A stretch of DNA of 64,000 nt. Source: an uncultured Gammaproteobacteria bacterium (GTDB lineage: Bacteria > Pseudomonadota > Gammaproteobacteria > Pseudomonadales > Pseudohongiellaceae). Below the pieces are notes generated by a model. The model was not told the origin of the DNA, searched no databases, and saw only the letters and a program-made list of their open reading frames with translations. Location of the stretch: positions 18,466 through 82,465 of the forward strand of contig CALEJT010000044.1 in assembly GCA_937898685.1 (NCBI GenBank). Direction: 5' to 3'. This document shows, piece after piece, positions 59,867 through 64,000 of the stretch. Numbering within the stretch: position 1 is the first letter of the stretch; the number at the start of each line of letters is the position of its first letter. The translations under genes were made by a program, and so were the position numbers.

Positions 59867-61948
59867 ATGTCACATCTGCGTCGCCGTTCGCCCGCCGTAT
59901 CCACCTTCGTTCTTTCCACGCTTGCGCTTGCCTGCTTTGCAGCCGGTGCCCGTGCCCAGGACCTCGGTGTCGGCATTCAGCTCTTCAACGAAACCTGCGC
60001 TCATTGCCACGGCGCGAACGGCCAAGGCGGTGTCCTGGCTCCCTCGCTGCTGCAGCGCGTCGCCAGCGAAGACGATGCCGGCCTGATCGCCTTCCTCAAA
60101 GTGGGCAACCCAACCAAGGGCATGCCACCGGCGCCGGTCACCGACAACCAATATCCGGATCTGCTCGGCTATTTGCGCTTCCTCGCGGAGAACGTGTCCG
60201 ATGCCACGTATTCGGCCGATGGTGCACGCAACCAGTATTCGTCGATGCCGACCATCGAGAACTTCAAACCGGTGACGGAAGAGATGTTGCTCAATCCCGA
60301 TCCCGCCGATTGGCTGTGGTACAGCCGCACTCCGGATGCACAGCGTTTCAGTCCGCTCGATCAGATCAATCGTTCCAATGTGAAGAATCTGGGCCTGGCC
60401 TGGTCGCGCGGCCTGCCGGCCGGCATCACGGAAACGATTCCCACCGTCTACAACGGCGTCATGTACATCAACTTGCCCGGTGGCAACGTCGCCGCACTCG
60501 ATGCCACCACCGGCGACACGATCTGGGAATACAAACGTGACTACGTGAACCCCGGCACGGGTGGCAGCAGCCGTTCGAAGACGCTCGCCATCTTCGAAGA
60601 CATGATCTATTTCACCGCGCCCGATGAAACCATCGTGGCGCTCGATGCCGTCAACGGTACCGTGCGTTGGGAAGCGCCCACGCCCGGTCGCGGCAACACC
60701 ACCGGTGCCATCGTCGCGGAAGGGGTGGTGGTATCGAGCGGTACCTGCCGTTCCTATGAAGCCTGCAACATCACCGGCCACGATGCGCGCACGGGCGAGC
60801 TGAAGTGGACCTTCCTGCTGGCGCAGGAGGAAGGTGATCCGAATGGGGATACCTGGGCAGGCCTGCCGTTTGCACAACGTCGCGTGTCGTCCTGGGGCCT
60901 GCCCGGTGGTTACGACGAAGAAACCGGCACATTGTTCTGGAGCGTCGCCAACCCGAGCCCTTATACACGTCTCGAACGTCACGGCAATTCCGATGCGATC
61001 CCGGCCATGGCGCCGGCCGATCTCTACAGCAACTCCACGCTCGCGCTCGATCCGCAGACCGGCGAGCTCAAGTGGTACTACCAGCATCTACCCGGCGACG
61101 ACTGGGACGAGGACATGAACCAGGAGCGCATCATCCTGCGCACCAAGGTCAATCCCGATCCCGAGCACGTGAAGTGGATCAATCCCAACCTGCGCCGTGG
61201 TGAAGAACGCGACATCGTCGTGAACGTGGGTGAGGGCGGCGGACTCTGGGCACTCGACAAGCACACGGGTGAATTCCTGTGGGCCACGCCGTTCCCGTAC
61301 GACCATCCCAACTTCCTGATCAGCGACATCGATCTGGAAACCGGTCGCACGGTGATCAACCGCGAACTCGTGCTCGACGAGCCCGGTGCCCACCGCATCA
61401 TCTGTTTCTTCAATGCGCGCAGTTATTGGCCGAGCGCGTACAGCCCGCGCACCAACAGCCTGTACGTGCCCTACATCAACAACTGCCTCAACATGACCGC
61501 CGCCACGCCGGCCACCGAGACCATGCCGGCCATGCCGGAAAGCCGCATCGGCATCCCGGCGCCGGGTTCGAATCTCGATGAGCTGAACGGCATGGCCAAG
61601 GTCAACATGGAAACCGGTGAGATCACGCGTTGGGTGATGGGCCGCATCCCCACCAACAGCTCGATCCTCGCCACCGCCGGCGACCTGATTTTCTGGGGCG
61701 ACATCAACCGTCGCTTCCGCGCACAGGATGCGGAAACCGGCGAAGTGCTGTGGGAAACCATCGTCGGTGGTCCGATCTCGACCAGCAACATCACCTATTC
61801 GGTGAATGGTCGTCAGTACGTGGCTGTGATCACTGGCGCCAACCTGTCTCACCCCGGTCTCAACACCGGCACCATGGGCCCGATCCAGCTCAACCTGGAC
61901 AACAGCCCCAACTCCAACGCGCTGTACGTCTTCGCGCTGCCGGAATGA
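59867..61948 (+). CDS. PQQ-dependent dehydrogenase with N-terminal cytochrome c domain
   Basis: 693 aa. Signal peptide to about residue 30 (ARAQD). Cytochrome c domain with a normal heme site CAHCH (44-48) and a likely Met ligand in TKGMPPAP. PQQ propeller with repeats (LDATTGDTIWEYKRD, MNMETGEITRWVMG) and a Cys pair (GTCRSYEACN). Similar in plan to the 42640 gene but the heme site is normal and no GHWEGDTLV gene follows. Electron acceptor would be a periplasmic cytochrome. Confidence 0.85.
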   Translation: MSHLRRRSPAVSTFVLSTLALACFAAGARAQDLGVGIQLFNETCAHCHGANGQGGVLAPSLLQRVASEDDAGLIAFLKVGNPTKGMPPAPVTDNQYPDLLGYLRFLAENVSDATYSADGARNQYSSMPTIENFKPVTEEMLLNPDPADWLWYSRTPDAQRFSPLDQINRSNVKNLGLAWSRGLPAGITETIPTVYNGVMYINLPGGNVAALDATTGDTIWEYKRDYVNPGTGGSSRSKTLAIFEDMIYFTAPDETIVALDAVNGTVRWEAPTPGRGNTTGAIVAEGVVVSSGTCRSYEACNITGHDARTGELKWTFLLAQEEGDPNGDTWAGLPFAQRRVSSWGLPGGYDEETGTLFWSVANPSPYTRLERHGNSDAIPAMAPADLYSNSTLALDPQTGELKWYYQHLPGDDWDEDMNQERIILRTKVNPDPEHVKWINPNLRRGEERDIVVNVGEGGGLWALDKHTGEFLWATPFPYDHPNFLISDIDLETGRTVINRELVLDEPGAHRIICFFNARSYWPSAYSPRTNSLYVPYINNCLNMTAATPATETMPAMPESRIGIPAPGSNLDELNGMAKVNMETGEITRWVMGRIPTNSSILATAGDLIFWGDINRRFRAQDAETGEVLWETIVGGPISTSNITYSVNGRQYVAVITGANLSHPGLNTGTMGPIQLNLDNSPNSNALYVFALPE

Positions 61949-61957
61949 GGCTGCCGT

Positions 61958-61992
61958 GCGCCGCGACGAAAAGATTCGATTCGTCGCGGCGC
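61958..61992 (+). terminator. Strong hairpin after the PQQ dehydrogenase gene
   Basis: A perfect 13-bp GC-rich stem (61958-61970 with 61980-61992) and a 9-nt loop, 9 bp after the stop. The following GTGCTTGCTTCG has no U-run. Confidence 0.5.
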
Positions 61993-62033
61993 GTGCTTGC
62001 TTCGGCTCACACCTTTCACGATAGACTCGACGC

Positions 62034-62867
62034 ATGCCGTCGCTTCGTCTATTCGCCGCTCTCGCCGTCCTCGCCTCAGCCACTGGTGTGGCGTTGAGCG
62101 CGTGGGCACAGGAATGGCGTGAATATCCCAGCATCGAACGTGGCTGGACGCGGCGTCCGGCACCGATCAACGGTCAACCAGAACCGGCCGAGTTCGTGGT
62201 GGGGCGGCTGATGTTCCCGCAGTACAACCGTGGCCCCTTCGGCAGCGGACGTGGTGATTGGCGGCAAGGTGGCACGGCCTGGACCGTGGACTATCCGGAT
62301 GGCGATCGTACCTTCGCGCGCTTGCTCGGTCGTCTAACCGAACTCGACGTGCGCGTAGTGGAACAAGCGGTCAATCTCGACGATGGCGACACCGCCTTCG
62401 ACTGGCCCTTCCTGATTTCAGGCCTGGTGGGTTCGTGGAATCTCACCGACGAGCAGGCGGTGAAGCTGCGTGAATACTTGCTCAAGGGCGGCTTTCTGCT
62501 CTGCGACAGTTTCTATGGGCAGGCAGAGTGGGATGGCTTCATGGCGACCTTGAAGCGCGTGTTTCCCGATCGCCTCGTCGTCGAACTGCCCGATGATCAT
62601 CCCATCTTCCACAGTCCCTTCGATCTTTCCGACCGTCGTCAAATCCCCACCTGGCAATATCTTCCCTATGGTTATCGTGAAGGCGGAGACACGCCCTACT
62701 GGCGCGCCATACTCGATGACGATGGCAGGGTGATGGTCATGATTGCCTTCAACAACGACATCGCCGACGGCTGGCAACGCGCCGACGATCCCGGTTATCC
62801 GCAATACGAGGCCAACCTTGCCATTCGCCTGGGCGTCAACTTTGCGATCTATGCGTTGACCCACTAG
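62034..62867 (+). CDS. DUF4159 family secreted protein
   Basis: 277 aa. Signal peptide to about residue 25 (SAWAQE). DUF4159 landmarks: FVVGRLMFPQYN, then W.VDYPDGDRTFARLLGRLT, PFLISGLVGSWNLTDEQAVKLREYLLKGGFLLCDSF and a final ANLAIRLGVNFAIYALTH. The family has a flavodoxin or class I glutamine amidotransferase-like fold of unknown function and commonly occurs with MoxR/vWA genes; here the neighbour is a PQQ dehydrogenase. Confidence 0.85.
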   Translation: MPSLRLFAALAVLASATGVALSAWAQEWREYPSIERGWTRRPAPINGQPEPAEFVVGRLMFPQYNRGPFGSGRGDWRQGGTAWTVDYPDGDRTFARLLGRLTELDVRVVEQAVNLDDGDTAFDWPFLISGLVGSWNLTDEQAVKLREYLLKGGFLLCDSFYGQAEWDGFMATLKRVFPDRLVVELPDDHPIFHSPFDLSDRRQIPTWQYLPYGYREGGDTPYWRAILDDDGRVMVMIAFNNDIADGWQRADDPGYPQYEANLAIRLGVNFAIYALTH

Positions 62868-63012
62868 TTCTGGATTCTGAATTGCCCGGTTCCGGAGTGA
62901 TCAGGGGCAAACCCCTCGACGGAATTGATGCCTCCAGCGAGCATTCACCTTCATCGCGCGGCGAGCGTTCGGTTCATGTGGCGCATCCGTCATATCGCAG
63001 CGCTCTCTTGGG

Positions 63013-63022
63013 TTTAGCTAAA
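63013..63022. promoter_or_regulatory. Palindrome upstream of the WYL regulator gene
   Basis: A perfect 10-bp palindrome (63013-63022) near a possible promoter: TATGAT at 63036-63041 lies 17 bp after the TTTAGC that starts the palindrome. It could be an operator. Confidence 0.3.
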
Positions 63023-63074
63023 ATCGCTGCTTGATTATGATTCGCTGAACTCGGCCATAGTGGCTGAGGAGTGT

Positions 63075-64000
63075 ATGGCAAAGGACGGCCGATTGCAGAT
63101 TTATGAAAACAATAACTGCATGGACAAACTCGAAGCCGTCTACAAGCTCCACAAACTATTGAAGGGTCGCAGAACCGTTCTGTCTCGCAAAGAGCTTGAA
63201 CGCGAACTGGAACTGGCGCATTCAACAGCGACGCGTTTTCTACAGTACTGCCGTGATAGGCTGCAGATGCCGCTGATCTACGATAGAAGTCGCGGTGGCT
63301 ACTGCTATGACGAGAAGTTGCGCAATACCTATGAATTACCGGGGCTCTGGTTCAATGCGGATGAGCTGAATGCGCTCATGACCAGTCACCAGTTGTTGGC
63401 CAAGGTGCAACCTGGAGTACTCGATCCCTACATTGCCCCTTTGCGCGAACGCCTTGCGACATTGCTGGAACACAGACGAGCCGGCAGCAAAGAGATCTTC
63501 AATCGCGTACGCATCCTGCCCATCGCAAGTCGCGAAACCCACCTTGAGGATTTTCAGCAGTGTGCCAATGCTCTTGTGCGTCGACGTCGGCTGCGCGTTC
63601 TCTACAGCAGTCGTAGCAGAGCGGAAGTCAGCGAACGCTGGATATCGCCACAACGCCTGGTGTATTACCGGGACAACTGGTACCTGGATGCATGGTGCCA
63701 TCTGCGTGAAGGCCTGCGCACGTTTGCACTGGATCGGTTGCGTGCGCTCGAGTCAGGCGATGCGGCAAAGGACATCGACGACGCTACACTCGATGAACAT
63801 CTCACTCGGACCTACGGCATCTTCTCCGGGCCCGTAACCGCCCGGGCTGTTATCCATTTTTCGGCGGATGCCGCACGTTGGATCGCTGACGAAGAGTGGC
63901 ATCCCGATCAGACATCCCGCCATCTCAGTGACGGTCGCTGGGAACTCGAGATTCCCTACGGTAATCCCACTGAACTCATCCGCGACATTCTCAAGTTTGG
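63075..64000 (+). CDS. WYL-domain transcriptional regulator (partial, cut at the window end)
   Basis: About 308 codons remain open to the window edge from the ATG at 63075 (a second ATG lies at 63120). An N-terminal winged-helix region (VLSRKELERELELAHSTATR, about 35-54) is followed by PGLWFNADELNAL and a WYL domain about 160-230 with RRRRLRVLYSSRSRAEVSE, WISPQRLVYYRDNWYLDAWCH, and FALDRLRALE. WYL proteins sense nucleotides or other ligands and control transcription; many regulate anti-phage loci. What it controls lies beyond the window. Confidence 0.8.
   Translation, partial: MAKDGRLQIYENNNCMDKLEAVYKLHKLLKGRRTVLSRKELERELELAHSTATRFLQYCRDRLQMPLIYDRSRGGYCYDEKLRNTYELPGLWFNADELNALMTSHQLLAKVQPGVLDPYIAPLRERLATLLEHRRAGSKEIFNRVRILPIASRETHLEDFQQCANALVRRRRLRVLYSSRSRAEVSERWISPQRLVYYRDNWYLDAWCHLREGLRTFALDRLRALESGDAAKDIDDATLDEHLTRTYGIFSGPVTARAVIHFSADAARWIADEEWHPDQTSRHLSDGRWELEIPYGNPTELIRDILKF

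Noticed and set aside
62974..63225. An 83-codon minus-strand frame and others at 63336-63837
   Set aside because: They are opposite or within the WYL gene, which has clear domain motifs in its own frame.
1..64000. CRISPR arrays, tRNA or rRNA genes, insertion sequences
   Set aside because: I saw no spaced repeats, cloverleaf or rRNA-like stretches, and no transposase. A tRNAscan or BLAST search was not possible.

Overview
The window looks like chromosomal DNA of a free-living gammaproteobacterium. The best markers are the block proA-nadD-rsfS-rlmH-mrdA-rodA-rlpA-dacA-ybeD-lipB-lipA (17.7-28.0 kb), whose order is that of Pseudomonas-like genomes, and a TtpC-like long ExbB protein typical of gammaproteobacterial TonB2 systems. 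Many secreted oxidoreductases and a protocatechuate 4,5-cleavage gene set suggest a heterotroph, perhaps marine or soil, that oxidises alcohols and plant or lignin aromatics in the periplasm. I cannot name the genus. I saw no rRNA, tRNA, CRISPR array, insertion sequence or prophage.

Layout. 0-7.3 kb: end of a TonB-energising operon, a small lipoprotein, a three-gene cluster of uncharacterised secreted proteins (2.4-4.5 kb), a SIMPL-domain protein and a triheme cytochrome c lipoprotein. 7.6-17.6 kb: housekeeping and stress genes (2-hydroxyacid dehydrogenase, dienelactone hydrolase, uracil-DNA glycosylase family, an ECF sigma operon with DUF3619-like and DUF3106 genes, an L,D-transpeptidase coupled to an M14 peptidase, serA-serC, a GIY-YIG protein). 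17.7-29.0 kb: the cell-wall and lipoate operon, with holA reading towards its end. 29.2-35.7 kb: DEAD-box helicase, mutarotase, cupin, MgtC and a gamma-glutamyltransferase homologue. 35.9-40.2 kb: ligA-ligB, CorA, an NHL-repeat protein and an aldo/keto reductase.

40.4-48.5 kb is the most unusual region. A minus-strand operon encodes a PQQ dehydrogenase with an atypical CX3CH heme site, two secreted proteins sharing a GHWEGDTLV motif, and a small DUF6152-like protein. Divergent from it is a heme-less PQQ dehydrogenase with no canonical start codon, followed by a convergent tannase/feruloyl-esterase gene. 48.6-54.9 kb: small membrane and redox genes, a ferritin-like protein behind a good sigma-54 promoter candidate, a zinc alcohol dehydrogenase, tandem GFA-family genes, DUF4256 and a DUF6968-like gene. 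55-58 kb: ligC and ligK/galC diverge from galD/ligU, supplying later steps of the pathway begun by ligAB. 58-64 kb: cyclophilin, VOC protein, a second PQQ cytochrome dehydrogenase, DUF4159 and, cut by the window end, a WYL-domain regulator.

How the genes fit together. A secreted tannase-like esterase could release gallate or hydroxycinnamates. LigAB opens the protocatechuate (or gallate) ring. LigC, GalD/LigU and LigK/GalC carry the product towards pyruvate and oxaloacetate. LigI and LigJ are not in the window. The PQQ dehydrogenases and cytochromes form a periplasmic oxidation system. Beside it lies a recurring uncharacterised pair: GHWEGDTLV proteins (four copies) and DUF6152-like proteins (three copies) predicted to begin, after signal-peptide cleavage, with His-His. 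That pair is my best candidate for an undescribed system.
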